Part shown: in pieces, positions 24,694 through 34,205 of the stretch
How positions within the stretch are numbered: position 1 is the first letter of the stretch
How the letters are laid out: each line of letters begins with the position of its first letter
NCBI GenBank assembly: GCA_022841825.1
Contig: JALHQT010000001.1
Span: 620,001-684,000, forward strand
Length of the DNA stretch: 64,000 bases
Direction of reading: 5' to 3'
DNA from: Anaerolineae bacterium
GTDB taxonomy: Bacteria > Chloroflexota > Anaerolineae > Aggregatilineales > Phototrophicaceae
Made by a program: the position numbers and the translations under genes
Notes under the pieces: generated by a model
Seen by the model: only the letters and a program-made list of their open reading frames with translations
The model's database searches: none
What the model was told of the DNA's origin: nothing

Positions 24694-24722
24694 CGGATGT
24701 CACCCATTGACCATGACATCCG
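24694..24722 (-). terminator. Hairpin after the glycosidase/M23 gene
   Basis: Arms CGGATGTCA and TGACATCCG pair over nine bases with an 11-base loop, beginning 11 bases beyond the stop codon of the minus-strand gene. The sequence after it has only a weak T-run, so it is a possible rather than clear terminator. Confidence 0.38.
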
Positions 24723-24732
24723 CCATATTCTT

Positions 24733-27576
24733 CTATTCGCTAAACACCAACAGCGGATCGATACGCGGCACACTTCGAAGCGGAATATTCGCATTTGCGT
24801 TCTGCGAGAGTTGAATCTCCAGATGAAGATGAGGGGCAGTAGAATTCCCCGTGTTCCCCATCCTGGCGATCGGCATCCCGGCGCTAACGGGCATGTTCGG
24901 CTCAATCAGAATCTCATCCAGATGGGCGTAGAGAACGTACGCGAACCACCCACGCTGACCATTACGATCCATCTCCGCACGTGCCCGTGTCGGCAGGTCA
25001 GCGTATGCAATACGAAGGACCAGCATGTTGCCAAACCCATATACCCAGGGCTTTTCATTAGAAAACGCGGCTGTCTGCTGTGCCTGGGTCAACCCCTGAC
25101 TCAGAAAATTCGGGCGTTCGCGGGTGCAGGCATCGCACACAAACCGCTTGGAGTACGTCGTGCCATTGCCTGGGGCACGGATCAGCAAACCGCTGACCCC
25201 TGCTTTGCTGACATAGTCAACGCCCTTGTGCTTACCATCCCCATACGGTACGGGTGCCAGGTATCGCCAGCCAATGACGTAGTCACCCTCGACAGGTGAG
25301 GCAAAGCGTGTTTCCGCGTTCAGGGATCGGCTTTCCCCTTGCTGGCTTTCAACCTTGATCTCGACATACAGTTCAAAGTCAAACGGGTTACCGAGTGGGT
25401 CATGAGGTTTCCACGTCGAGCGAAAGATTCCGGGTATCTTCGGAGCCTGCAGATCTATCGACACCTGCCCCTTTCTACCGGGGCGCACCTCCGGCAGACT
25501 GATTTGCGCAGCCGTACCCATCTGCTCATCACGAACATGTTTCAGTACATAGCGCTTGTCCCAGGTGGTCTTGCCGTCATTCAGGATCTCCCAAGTCTTC
25601 GTGAACCGCTGTTCCGGGCGCATCAGCGTGCCATCCGGGATGGTCACGTCGCGCGAGAAACGTGCCAGGCTGAATTCGGATTGCACATCCTTTGGCTGAA
25701 CATTGACAAACGTGTACAGTTCCTGGCGGAAAAGGCTCCCCGATGAATTCTTGAGAATCCACGCGGACTTATGCTCACCAACAGTCATCGGTGCAATCAG
25801 ATTGACGGACACCTGCACCAGCTCCCCCGGAGCAGCCTTCGGCACCTCGACGCTTGCGCCTATGCCCATTGGCACGCCGGAGAAAAACACCACCTGGTAA
25901 CGGCTGTCCCAGGTTGATGTCCCGGCGTTACGTACCTGCCAGGTGACCTTGAACCCCGTCCCCGGTTGCAGAAGCGTACCATCGGCCACATTCACGTCCG
26001 CGTTCCACCAGGCTTCATCCCGCGCGGGGAGGCTGTTCACAAGCAAAGGTGCAGGATTGATGACATCGTCTACAACATAGTTGCTCTTGCCTTTGCCAAG
26101 ATACTGCACAGTAAAGAAGAGGCATGTCTCGCTCGCGCTGCCACTCCGCCCGGCAAAGCCAATCGGATCTCCAGCGTTGACATAATCGCCCTCACGAACC
26201 GTGACACGCTCCATATGCCCGTACCATGTCGTGTAGGTGTCGCCGTACCAATCATGGCGCAGCACGACAAAATTGCCGTAGCCTGGCGGAAATGAGCCAA
26301 CCTTCTGCACATAACCGCGCTGCGCCGCGCGCAAAGGCAGTGCCACCGTGGCGTTCGTGGGCACGAACATGATGCCTTCCCGCTTCTGAAGCCGATTCCC
26401 ACCGTAATTTGCAGGATCGTCGAAGTTTGCCTGTATCTGATGTGCCCATGTCATCGGCAGAAGCAGCTTGAATTCCGGAATCGCCGGAAGTGGTGCAAGT
26501 CCCGTTGACGTAGCGCCCAGCGCCACGAAGTCGCCACCGGCACCCCCTGAAACTGTGGCAGATGTGGTTGTGATGGCTGCCACAGGATTTACATCTATAG
26601 CGGTTGCACGGATCGAAAACGATGGCACGTCATTCGCAAAAGACTTGATCACGTCTCCGATCTGAGCAAAATCTGGAAATATGCGCGCTGTTGCAAACTC
26701 ATCGCTTACGCCAACGTCGCGGTCCGAGGTATCGAATGCCCATGCCAGCGCAGAAAATGCGCCCGCCTGCTGCCATAAACGAAGCTCACCACGATAATAT
26801 CCAGGGCGATCCCCGTGATTCTTTCGTGCGCCGAACTCTCCGATGTAATAGGGTTTCTTCAGGTCACGAGCAGCCGCCAAATCAATATCGGCGAAGACCT
26901 TCTCGCCATCATGCTCATAATAGTGGATCGAAATCGCATCCACCGTCGGCAATCCATACAAACGACGTGCGTACTCAGCAACATTATCTTCCAGGAGGCT
27001 GGCAACATGCCGGCTGTTGACCAGTCCCGTTGAAACCAGATGACTGGGTGAAATCGACTTGAGTACGTCACTGGCAGCCGATGCAAATTCCAGAAATGCC
27101 TGGCTTTCACGCCTCCCCGGTTCACGGGGGTGCAGCGCGTATTCGTTTCCCAATTCCCACAATAGAATTCCTGAGTGCCCTTTTAGCGCAGTGACAAGCG
27201 CGCGAACGTGCGGTAAGTAATCCTGCAAGTACCGCTTCTCGACCCAATAGCGCGTATGGATGTGCCCCTGCGTTTCGGTGTGAAACTGCATAGAACCGGG
27301 AGTGCTATAGCCCGAATTCAACGAGTCATCCAGGCATACGATCGCCTGCATTCCGGCGGTCGCGATTTTGTCAACCGCACTACGCACTCGACCAACCATC
27401 TCCGCCGTGCTCATATCGTGGCGGCTCGCCCATATGCGCACGAGCTTCACCCCCATCGCTGTAAGCGCGGCAAGCTGACGATCCTGTAACCCCACCTGAG
27501 TATGGGGCGCAGCCGGTGTCCCATAATAGACAAATTCGCGCATGTTGACACCCGTGCGCCAGGGAAGTGTGATCAT
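24733..27576 (-). CDS. Multidomain protein: GH5-like glycosidase, two M23 peptidase-like domains, two NBR1-Ig domains
   Basis: 947 residues. 1-315: TIM-barrel glycosidase-like domain with WELGNEY (acid/base Glu145) and YYIGEFGA (nucleophile Glu247), as in clan GH-A. About 370-510: LytM/M23-like domain with WYGHMERVTVREGDYVNAGD but the HxH zinc motif replaced by CLFFTV, so probably inactive. 525-625 and 640-745: two Ig-like domains of the NBR1 type (ADGTLLQPGTGFKVTWQVRN; PDGTLMRPEQRFTKTWEI). 755-947: second M23 domain with HKGVD (His783, Asp787) and HLH (916-918), zinc ligands intact. The ATG at 27576 follows AAGGAG; a terminator just upstream rules out longer starts. No signal peptide is visible, odd for domains that act on cell walls or glycans. 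Confidence 0.85.
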   Translation of the reverse strand: MITLPWRTGVNMREFVYYGTPAAPHTQVGLQDRQLAALTAMGVKLVRIWASRHDMSTAEMVGRVRSAVDKIATAGMQAIVCLDDSLNSGYSTPGSMQFHTETQGHIHTRYWVEKRYLQDYLPHVRALVTALKGHSGILLWELGNEYALHPREPGRRESQAFLEFASAASDVLKSISPSHLVSTGLVNSRHVASLLEDNVAEYARRLYGLPTVDAISIHYYEHDGEKVFADIDLAAARDLKKPYYIGEFGARKNHGDRPGYYRGELRLWQQAGAFSALAWAFDTSDRDVGVSDEFATARIFPDFAQIGDVIKSFANDVPSFSIRATAIDVNPVAAITTTSATVSGGAGGDFVALGATSTGLAPLPAIPEFKLLLPMTWAHQIQANFDDPANYGGNRLQKREGIMFVPTNATVALPLRAAQRGYVQKVGSFPPGYGNFVVLRHDWYGDTYTTWYGHMERVTVREGDYVNAGDPIGFAGRSGSASETCLFFTVQYLGKGKSNYVVDDVINPAPLLVNSLPARDEAWWNADVNVADGTLLQPGTGFKVTWQVRNAGTSTWDSRYQVVFFSGVPMGIGASVEVPKAAPGELVQVSVNLIAPMTVGEHKSAWILKNSSGSLFRQELYTFVNVQPKDVQSEFSLARFSRDVTIPDGTLMRPEQRFTKTWEILNDGKTTWDKRYVLKHVRDEQMGTAAQISLPEVRPGRKGQVSIDLQAPKIPGIFRSTWKPHDPLGNPFDFELYVEIKVESQQGESRSLNAETRFASPVEGDYVIGWRYLAPVPYGDGKHKGVDYVSKAGVSGLLIRAPGNGTTYSKRFVCDACTRERPNFLSQGLTQAQQTAAFSNEKPWVYGFGNMLVLRIAYADLPTRARAEMDRNGQRGWFAYVLYAHLDEILIEPNMPVSAGMPIARMGNTGNSTAPHLHLEIQLSQNANANIPLRSVPRIDPLLVFSE

Positions 27577-27604
27577 GCTGCGGTCGCTCCTTGTGTACAT
27601 CTTC

Positions 27605-27632
27605 ATTATGCGCCGCATTACGCGATTGTCTA
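27605..27632 (-). promoter_or_regulatory. Candidate promoter of the glycosidase/M23 gene
   Basis: On the minus strand TAGACA (27632-27627), 16-base spacer, CATAAT (27610-27605). It lies between the upstream terminator and the ATG at 27576. Confidence 0.5.
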
Positions 27633-27636
27633 CATA

Positions 27637-27666
27637 ACAAAAGAGCATCTCGATTTGAGATGCTCT
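27637..27666 (-). terminator. Rho-independent terminator of the calcium ATPase gene
   Basis: On the minus strand AGAGCATCTC/GAGATGCTCT, ten pairs with a five-base loop, followed by TTTT. It starts about 25 bases after the P-type ATPase stop. Confidence 0.82.
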
Positions 27667-27691
27667 CTGCAACAAAGCGCCCGCCTACGGA

Positions 27692-30556
27692 TCAACCAGA
27701 CTTCAGAACTCCGCGCCGGATCAAGAGCTTTTCCAGTTCGACGACGATGAAGACGATTGAACTGAGTGCCAGACTTATCGCCAGTTGCTCGACTGTCAAC
27801 GGGTTTGTCTGGAACAGGTTGTTGAAGAATGGTGAGTACACGGCGATTAACTGGACGGCTATGGTGAAGACAATTGCCCCCAGAAGCAGCTTATTGCCCC
27901 AGAAGTTTAGCGTGAACACGGACTCGCGGTGCGAGCGAAGCCCTAATGCATGTCCCATCTGCGCTATTGTCAAATACATGAACACCATCGTGTTCCACGC
28001 GGGGTTGCCATTTGCCGCGATCTGGTTGGTAGAGTGCGCCCAAATCGCTAGCCCCAGCCCCGTCACGCCGAGGGTCAAGCCAATCAACAGGATATGCCGC
28101 GCCAGCCCACGCCCAAACACGCTCTCATTTGAAGCATACGGCGCGCGCTTCATTGCGTTCGGCTCACCCTGTTCCACGCCCAGCGCGAGTGCAGGAATGC
28201 CGTCGGTGATCAGGTTCATCCAGAGAATTTGCAGCGTTGTCAGCGGCAGCGACAGCCCCTGCACCAACTGACTCATGATCAGTACAAACAGCTCACCCGT
28301 ATTGCTTGCCAGCAAATACTTGATGAAGCGCCGCACATTCTCATAAATGGTGCGCCCTTCCTCGACTGCACTGACGATAGTCGCGAAATTGTCATCCAGG
28401 ATCACCATGCTGGATGCCTCTTTCGACACCGCTGTTCCCGTGATCCCCATTGCAACACCAATGTCGGCTCTCTTCAGCGCCGGTGCGTCATTCACACCAT
28501 CGCCGGTCATCGCGACAACATGACCGCGTGTCTGCAACGCCTGGACGATATTCAGCTTGTGTTCGGGCGCTACACGAGCAAAAACCGGCACCGTTTCTAC
28601 CGCGTTTTCAAGCTCTTTCTGCGACATCTTCGCCAGATCGTGCCCTGTCAATACGCGATCGCCCTCATTGGCAATCTTCAGCTCCTTGGCAATTGCCAGC
28701 GCTGTCAACGGGTGATCGCCCGTAATCATCACAGGGCGGATACCCGCCTGACGGCACGTCGCAACGGCATCGCGCACCTCCGCGCGTGGCGGATCGATGA
28801 TGCCAACCATGCCGACGAATATCAATTCATCTTCCATGTTTTCGACATTGGGTTTGCCAGGCAGAGTCTTCAGTCTGCGATACCCCATGCCGAGCACGCG
28901 CAAGCCTTCCTGCGCCATCTTGTTGTTAGAGGATTCAATCCGGTCACGCAGCACAGGCGTCATGGGTTCCGGCGCGCCTTCTGCCCACACAAAATCGCAG
29001 GCTTCCAGCATACTGTCTACGCCGCCCTTCGTGAAGGAAACGTACTCCCCGTTCTGTTCTGCAGCAGCAAAGAGCTTACGCGCAGCCTGTTCTTCGCTCG
29101 ATGCACCTTGGGTGATTGGCGCGATCTTGTGTATCGTCGTCATCCGCTTACGGTCACTGTCGAACGGCACTTCGCCAACACGCGGATACTGCGTGTCCAG
29201 GCGATCCTTCATCAATCCATAGCGAGCCGCGGCGACCACCAGTGCGCCTTCGGTGGGGTCACCAAGCGCCTTCAGTAGCGGGTTCCCGTCCGCATCACTT
29301 TCGTATGCCTCAAGCACAGCGTCGTTACACAACGAGTTACCTGTCAACAGTATCGCCTGCGCGACATTGACTTTCGGAGTCGACCCATTGTAGGAAACAA
29401 GGTGCATCCGCCCTTCCTCCAGAACCTCATCCAGGACCGCGCTGTTCCCAGCGACATCAACCACGCGCACGGTCATGCGATTTTCGGTAAGTGTTCCTGT
29501 CTTGTCGGAACAGATGGTTGTGACTGAGCCTAGCGTCTCGACAGCCGGCAGTTTGCGGATCAGCGCCTTGCGGCGAAGCATCCTCTGTGCGCCCAATGCC
29601 AGCGCAACCGTTACAACAGCCGGGAGTCCTTCCGGCACAACCGCTACTGCAATCGATACCGCTGTCAGGAGCACTGATTCTTGATTGGTAGGAGAATCCC
29701 CGGGCGGGAGCAAAGGCTGTCCCGTCGCGAGACCAACGATAAGCGCAAAAACCAGGATCGCCAGCGTTGCGCGAAACAGAACAATCCCCACTTCATCGAT
29801 GCGCTTCTGCATCGGCGTCTTGTCCTGCTCGACATTCTGGAGTAAATCGGCGATTTTCCCCAGTTCGGTCTTCATACCGGTCCCGGTGACGACAGCAACA
29901 CCGCGTCCATAAGTCACGGCAGTGCCCATGTAAACCATGTTGTGCCGATCACCGAGCGACACCTCATCCTTTTGCAGCGTGCTGATGTCTTTCTCGACGG
30001 GCTGGGATTCCCCGGTGAGCGCAGCCTCCGCCACCCGAAGATTTGCCGCTTCCGCAAGCCGCGCATCCGCAGGCACAACACTCCCGGCTTCCAACAGGAT
30101 CAGATCCCCAGGAACCAGCGTACGCGACTGTACATCCTGCACCTTACCATTGCGCCGTACCCGCACCAGCGGTGCCGACATCTTCTTGAGAGCAGCCATT
30201 GCCTGTTCAGCGCGGTACTCCTGGGACACGCCCAGTACAGCATTGATGATGACAATGGCGACGATGGCGATGAAGCTGTCTACTTTGCCAAGGACAGCGG
30301 ACACTGCCGCAGCCCCAATCAGAAGTAAGACCAGGGGATTGATGAGTTGTTCCCAGAGAATCGCCCACACGCTTTTTGGCGGTTTCTCTATCAGCTCATT
30401 TGCGCCATATTGTTGCAGACGCGCTTCAACCGACGAATCTGTCAACCCCTTCTCAAGCGTTGTGTCAAGCTGGCGCAGCACTTCAGAGACATCAGTCCTG
30501 AACCACTGCACACCCTGACTGGTGATCTCAGGCACAGGTTTTTCAATTGCAGCCAT
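27692..30556 (-). CDS. P-type calcium-transporting ATPase (SERCA/PMR1-like, P2A)
   Basis: 954 residues, ten membrane helices; pumps cations, most likely Ca2+, out of the cytoplasm using ATP. Seen: N-terminal cation-ATPase domain, TGES (181-184), the M4 ion-binding PEGLP (308-312), phosphorylation site DKTGT with Asp351, [13 protein letters not shown] hinge, M5 NTGELFVL and M6 [13 protein letters not shown]. The M4 Glu, M5 Asn/Glu and M6 Asn/Thr/Asp all match the two calcium sites of SERCA, which separates it from Na,K or proton pumps. Ends in its own terminator. The long antisense open frames over it are composition shadows. Confidence 0.95.
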   Translation of the reverse strand: MAAIEKPVPEITSQGVQWFRTDVSEVLRQLDTTLEKGLTDSSVEARLQQYGANELIEKPPKSVWAILWEQLINPLVLLLIGAAAVSAVLGKVDSFIAIVAIVIINAVLGVSQEYRAEQAMAALKKMSAPLVRVRRNGKVQDVQSRTLVPGDLILLEAGSVVPADARLAEAANLRVAEAALTGESQPVEKDISTLQKDEVSLGDRHNMVYMGTAVTYGRGVAVVTGTGMKTELGKIADLLQNVEQDKTPMQKRIDEVGIVLFRATLAILVFALIVGLATGQPLLPPGDSPTNQESVLLTAVSIAVAVVPEGLPAVVTVALALGAQRMLRRKALIRKLPAVETLGSVTTICSDKTGTLTENRMTVRVVDVAGNSAVLDEVLEEGRMHLVSYNGSTPKVNVAQAILLTGNSLCNDAVLEAYESDADGNPLLKALGDPTEGALVVAAARYGLMKDRLDTQYPRVGEVPFDSDRKRMTTIHKIAPITQGASSEEQAARKLFAAAEQNGEYVSFTKGGVDSMLEACDFVWAEGAPEPMTPVLRDRIESSNNKMAQEGLRVLGMGYRRLKTLPGKPNVENMEDELIFVGMVGIIDPPRAEVRDAVATCRQAGIRPVMITGDHPLTALAIAKELKIANEGDRVLTGHDLAKMSQKELENAVETVPVFARVAPEHKLNIVQALQTRGHVVAMTGDGVNDAPALKRADIGVAMGITGTAVSKEASSMVILDDNFATIVSAVEEGRTIYENVRRFIKYLLASNTGELFVLIMSQLVQGLSLPLTTLQILWMNLITDGIPALALGVEQGEPNAMKRAPYASNESVFGRGLARHILLIGLTLGVTGLGLAIWAHSTNQIAANGNPAWNTMVFMYLTIAQMGHALGLRSHRESVFTLNFWGNKLLLGAIVFTIAVQLIAVYSPFFNNLFQTNPLTVEQLAISLALSSIVFIVVELEKLLIRRGVLKSG

Positions 30557-30710
30557 TCTCTACTCCAATGAGAAGGTGAAGACCACGTCAAATATCACAA
30601 ACACGCCTAGAAGCTTGACATACACAAGTGAGGAGTGGATGAGTTGAAGAGGTCTTGACCAGAAGTTAACGAAGTATCCTCACCATAACACAAGCGCACG
30701 GATTCCTAAG

Positions 30711-30727
30711 CCCCTAAGGTTTAGGGG
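30711..30727. repeat. Short perfect hairpin between the ATPase gene and the tRNA terminator
   Basis: CCCCTAA-GGT-TTAGGGG, seven pairs and a three-base loop, in the 220-base stretch before the ATPase gene. No T-run. Nothing else recognisable was found in 30557-30738. Confidence 0.35.
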
Positions 30728-30738
30728 AAACGAGCAAC

Positions 30739-30768
30739 AAAAACGCCTCAACCTGAGGGTTAAGGCGT
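30739..30768 (-). terminator. Rho-independent terminator of the tRNA-Arg/tRNA-Glu transcript
   Basis: On the minus strand ACGCCTTAACC/GGTTGAGGCGT forms eleven pairs including one G-U, with the loop CTCA and a run of five T. It lies 11 bases beyond the 3' end of tRNA-Glu. Confidence 0.92.
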
Positions 30769-30779
30769 GTGTACGCAGG

Positions 30780-30852
30780 TGCTCCATACGGGATTCGAAC
30801 CCGTGTCTTAGCCTTGAGAGGGCTACGTCCTGGGCCTCTGGACGAATGGAGC
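30780..30852 (-). tRNA. tRNA-Glu (CTC anticodon)
   Basis: 73 bases fold as a full cloverleaf: acceptor GCTCCAT/ATGGAGC with discriminator A, D-stem GTCC/GGAC, anticodon stem TAGCC/GGCTA with loop CTCTCAA (anticodon CTC, reads GAG), T-arm ACGGG-TTCGAAT-CCCGT. No encoded CCA. Second tRNA of a two-gene transcript. Confidence 0.95.
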
Positions 30853-30916
30853 GAATTCGCATTCACTATAACAATGTGTAGAGGGCGGGTCAACCCGCAA
30901 ATCACGGCACGGATAG

Positions 30917-30989
30917 TCCGCCCGGAGGGATTCGAACCCCCGACACACGGTTCCGAAGACCGTTGCTCTATCCCCTGAGCTACGAGCGG
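30917..30989 (-). tRNA. tRNA-Arg (TCG anticodon)
   Basis: 73 bases: acceptor CCGCTCG/CGGGCGG (one T-G pair), D-stem GCTC/GAGC, anticodon stem ACGGT/ACCGT with loop CTTCGGA (anticodon TCG, reads CGA), T-arm GGGGG-TTCGAAT-CCCTC, discriminator A. No encoded CCA. First tRNA of the transcript; 64 bases separate it from tRNA-Glu. Confidence 0.94.
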
Positions 30990-30997
30990 ACTTTTAA

Positions 30998-31003
30998 ACT
31001 ATA
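30998..31003 (-). promoter_or_regulatory. Candidate -10 box of the tRNA-Arg/tRNA-Glu transcript
   Basis: TATAGT on the minus strand, eight bases before the 5' end of tRNA-Arg. No clear -35 box at standard spacing. Confidence 0.45.
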
Positions 31004-31029
31004 CCGCATTTTCATACCAATACCCACCC

Positions 31030-33438
31030 TCACTTCGGGGCTGGATGATCTAAGCTCGCGGCATTGATATTGTGCTGGGTAGCAAACAGCGCAATCGTGT
31101 CGCCCATCGCTCGCTGATCACTCTCCGCCAATCTGTATAGCGCCAGCGCATCTGAAAGCGCACCCCCTGCCTCAAGAATCGCAGTCCCCATGTTGACATA
31201 GGCTCGCGCCTTACTGTAGAAATCATCCGTCTGCTCCAGCAGCGTCAATGCCGTTTCACACTCACGTCGCGCAAGATCGAACTGCTTACGGGCGCGATGC
31301 ACGCGCGCCATCACCGTATGCAGACGTGCCCGCGTTGCCAGGTCCGCACTAGCCTCCGCAAGCAGCTCATGCAGCAGATTCGCACAGGCATCAAGGTTCC
31401 CTAATAAGCAATAGGCTTCCGCCGTCAGCATTGAAACAAGAAATGTGGGCTTCGCCGCCGATAGCGATTCCAACATCGCCGCGCCATCCTCCCGTTCGGC
31501 AGCCAACTGCGCCTGCTCCAGCGACAGCCGCTCCAATAAGTCCACCCGTCCATACCGCCGCGCCCGCCGTCCAGCATCCTGGAGACCATCAGCCGCCAGC
31601 CCCAGATAGCCCCGCTTTCTCAGCAGGATGCTGTGCTCAAGTAAGACCTCCGCCTGCAACTCGAAGCGCCCAACCTCCCCCGCCAGGCGGATCGCCGTCT
31701 GGAATGCCTGAGCACTTTCATCCCACTCCGCGGCAAAACGCGCGCAAATCCCACGCCCCATCCACAAACTCGGTTCTGCACTCTGTGCACCCTGGGTTGC
31801 CTGTCTGAGCAGGTGAAGCCAGGACGCCCAGCGCCCCACCACCACCCCAACGTGCCATCCTTGTTCCAGCCATGCGAAAGCACGCACAGGCGGGATTTTC
31901 AGCCAATCCACCTGGAGCAGTCGCTCCACGCATTGGAGTGACCCGCTGTTACCAACTCGAAGCTGCTCATCAAGAAGTTCCAACAACTTCAATGCGACAC
32001 CATAGGTCCAACCATTGTCAGTACAGTCTTGAACAAGCCAATCACGCCAGCGCGGTGCCAGGTGTAACTGCTGGTTTACGCCATGAAGCTCCAACACATG
32101 AAACGCCAGCAGTTCATCCAGTTGTTGAGCACCATGCTCATCGCCCCAGATTTGTGTGAACTCATTCACGGTCTGCCCGTCCAAACTGCTGAGCAGAAAA
32201 GCGACCAACGTCTGGCGGGCGGCATCCGAAACCAACGCGAGGCGTCGTTCAGGGCTGAAGTCATCGCGGGGAGTTCCTGCCGAACGATATCGATAGCCCT
32301 GGATATACTGCTTCAGGAGTGCCGGGCTACCACCAGACAGCCGGATCAATTCTGGCAGGTTCGCATCAGTGCTGAAATTCTGGCTTTGGTAACGATGCCA
32401 GTACTGGGTGGCAAGGCTGTGCATAGCCGCCTGACCCAGCGGTGGAACCACGACCACCGCGCTAATCTCGTCGAGTGAAACGCGCCCCTGGTGAATAAGC
32501 ACCACAGTGGCGCGCCCAAGCCTCCCAAGTAGTGACTTCATCTCACTGGGCTGTGCCAGCAGACGAGTCGGCTCATTGATCACGACCAGCAGTTGATATG
32601 CTTCCAGGTAGCGCTCCAACGCGAACCGCTGTGCAGGTTCGATACAGATCGCTTCCTGAATCCACAAGAGCACCGCACTACCACTGGGCGGGTCGTCATA
32701 CCAAAGAAGCTGGTCAATGAGATCGGCATCTATCATCTGTCGCAACAGCGCGCGCACAAGGGTCTTTTTCCCCATCCCACTTTCACCGCTCATCAGCAGC
32801 TTCTGCCCTGGCTCGCACAACAGTGTGTAGGCGCGCTGGAACAAGTCGTCACGACCAATCGGATGTGGGGACATCAATCCAGGGATGCGAGCGAGCAGCC
32901 GGAAGCGCTTCTGTTGTGCACGAGCTGCCCATTCGCGGTCGCATAAGCGATCCACCATTCGACGCACCCCATGCATGTGTAAACGACGGCAGTGGCGATC
33001 ATCGATGCCCAGGGCATCCGCGATTTCCCCCAGCTCGACACCCGCACCGACGTTGACATACCGCGCGTAGAGTATCGTCCAGGCTTTGAGTTCAGCATTC
33101 CGTGCGGGCGCAAGTCGCTTAAACTCCTCAATCAACCGCTCCTTTGTCCAATCATGTGCCATCGGGACCACACCGCAACGCTCGCGAATCGCTGCGGTTG
33201 CCGCCTCAATCTCCTCTACAAGAAGGTAGTTCAAAATGCGATGGCGGTGAGACTCCACCCTGGGAACGGCTGGGTCATGCAGCATCCGTTCCACAAGCGT
33301 GAGATACCAGAGCGGACTGGCAGCGAGTGGCACATCTGGATCGGTGTACAGCATCGCACGCAGCGCATCTCGCACTGCCTCGGCGCTGATGTAAGGGCGT
33401 TTACCAGATTTGTTCGGGAAAGGAGTTGATTCCTGCAT
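31030..33438 (-). CDS. STAND-like P-loop ATPase with helix-turn-helix and TPR-like repeats
   Basis: 802 residues from the ATG at 33438. Order: an N-terminal helical region (1-120); a helix-turn-helix-like segment (GVELGEIADALGIDDRHCRRL, about 133-155); a P-loop ATPase with Walker A GESGMGKKTLV (218-228) and a hydrophobic Walker B-like strand LLVVINEP in which the usual Asp pair is missing; a winged-helix region; and a C-terminal array of TPR-like helices. This is the layout of STAND regulators (signal-responsive ATPase switches such as MalT). The start overlaps the preceding gene by 38 bases, so the two are translationally coupled. The ligand and target are unknown. Confidence 0.75.
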   Translation of the reverse strand: MQESTPFPNKSGKRPYISAEAVRDALRAMLYTDPDVPLAASPLWYLTLVERMLHDPAVPRVESHRHRILNYLLVEEIEAATAAIRERCGVVPMAHDWTKERLIEEFKRLAPARNAELKAWTILYARYVNVGAGVELGEIADALGIDDRHCRRLHMHGVRRMVDRLCDREWAARAQQKRFRLLARIPGLMSPHPIGRDDLFQRAYTLLCEPGQKLLMSGESGMGKKTLVRALLRQMIDADLIDQLLWYDDPPSGSAVLLWIQEAICIEPAQRFALERYLEAYQLLVVINEPTRLLAQPSEMKSLLGRLGRATVVLIHQGRVSLDEISAVVVVPPLGQAAMHSLATQYWHRYQSQNFSTDANLPELIRLSGGSPALLKQYIQGYRYRSAGTPRDDFSPERRLALVSDAARQTLVAFLLSSLDGQTVNEFTQIWGDEHGAQQLDELLAFHVLELHGVNQQLHLAPRWRDWLVQDCTDNGWTYGVALKLLELLDEQLRVGNSGSLQCVERLLQVDWLKIPPVRAFAWLEQGWHVGVVVGRWASWLHLLRQATQGAQSAEPSLWMGRGICARFAAEWDESAQAFQTAIRLAGEVGRFELQAEVLLEHSILLRKRGYLGLAADGLQDAGRRARRYGRVDLLERLSLEQAQLAAEREDGAAMLESLSAAKPTFLVSMLTAEAYCLLGNLDACANLLHELLAEASADLATRARLHTVMARVHRARKQFDLARRECETALTLLEQTDDFYSKARAYVNMGTAILEAGGALSDALALYRLAESDQRAMGDTIALFATQHNINAASLDHPAPK

Positions 33439-34201
33439 GACTGCCCAGCCGTTTGTACATCTGGAACCCTGTGAACGGATGCCCCAGGATCCCATCGTGG
33501 ATTGCCCAGGAACGACCCCGCACAGTGCGCCAGGCGTCGAGTCCGCGAAATGGGTTGGAAGGTGTCAAGCGAAGGCTTAGTTCGCCGCCCGGCAAAAATT
33601 CGCGGTGAATACGCTCCATCTCCTGGAGTCCTCGCACATACGAGAACCCGTAGCGCTCGAAAATGATCGCATTGTGATATGCAAGCGGCTCGATGAAGAA
33701 CAGATCATGACCCATTCGCGCGACAAATTGCTCAAAAAGCGGAAAGGTCTGTTTGAAGACCCGCAGCCCTGCACGAACCTGCCCTGGAGCAAGACCAGCC
33801 AGCATCGCTGCTTCCTCCGCCTCCAGGTTGCGCCCCAGCGTACCTAACTGCGTCGGATTGCCGTCCTCATCGATATCAATACTGAAGCGAGTCGCAGTCG
33901 GATCGTTGATAACGACAAGCAAGACGAGAAGCTGGTAGTTGAAGGTGTCCACCATATTGAGGTAAAGCATCGGATCGGTATCACCCGCTTTACGCCGTAT
34001 CGAGACTTCGACCGCCCTGCTGCCGGAAGGGCAGCGAAACTTCACAACAGATTTACCTTCGACCGTCAGGGACGTACGGTCCACACCGCATTCCTGATAG
34101 ACCCATTCGGGTATCAGGGTTCGATAGATCGCCAGTTTCGCTTCGTCTGTCAGTCGGTTAATCTCAAAAATCGATGAACGCCATTCAAGCGCATTCTGCA
34201 T
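33401..34201 (-). CDS. Unknown soluble protein coupled to the STAND-like ATPase
   Basis: 266 residues, no membrane helix or signal peptide; I do not recognise the family. Features: an N-terminal WRSSIFEINRLTDEAKLAIYRTLIPEWV that looks helical, a CGVDRTSLTVEGKSVVKFRCPSGSRAVEVSI strand-rich part with two cysteines, FSIDIDEDGNPTQLGT, and a C-terminal region rich in aromatic residues (NAIIFERYGFSYVRGLQEMERIHREF) that resembles a small-ligand-binding or acyltransferase C-terminus. The ATG at 34201 follows GAGG. It sits between smpB and the ATPase gene and overlaps the latter, so a joint function is likely. Confidence 0.7.
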   Translation of the reverse strand: MQNALEWRSSIFEINRLTDEAKLAIYRTLIPEWVYQECGVDRTSLTVEGKSVVKFRCPSGSRAVEVSIRRKAGDTDPMLYLNMVDTFNYQLLVLLVVINDPTATRFSIDIDEDGNPTQLGTLGRNLEAEEAAMLAGLAPGQVRAGLRVFKQTFPLFEQFVARMGHDLFFIEPLAYHNAIIFERYGFSYVRGLQEMERIHREFLPGGELSLRLTPSNPFRGLDAWRTVRGRSWAIHDGILGHPFTGFQMYKRLGSHAGINSFPEQIW

Positions 34202-34205
34202 AGAC

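Noticed and set aside
24582-24905. Upstream extension of the CBS-domain protein
   Set aside because: The added residues show no domain and run through the preceding hairpin into the next gene; the CBS fold starts at 24581. A start at 24680 is noted as possible.
27577-27675. Upstream extension of the glycosidase/M23 gene
   Set aside because: It would cross the ATPase terminator and a promoter-like pair; AAGGAG before the ATG at 27576 fixes the start.
28229-29278. 349-codon plus-strand open frame inside the calcium ATPase
   Set aside because: Antisense to a complete P-type ATPase with all motifs; product is low-complexity Arg/His-rich sequence without a family.
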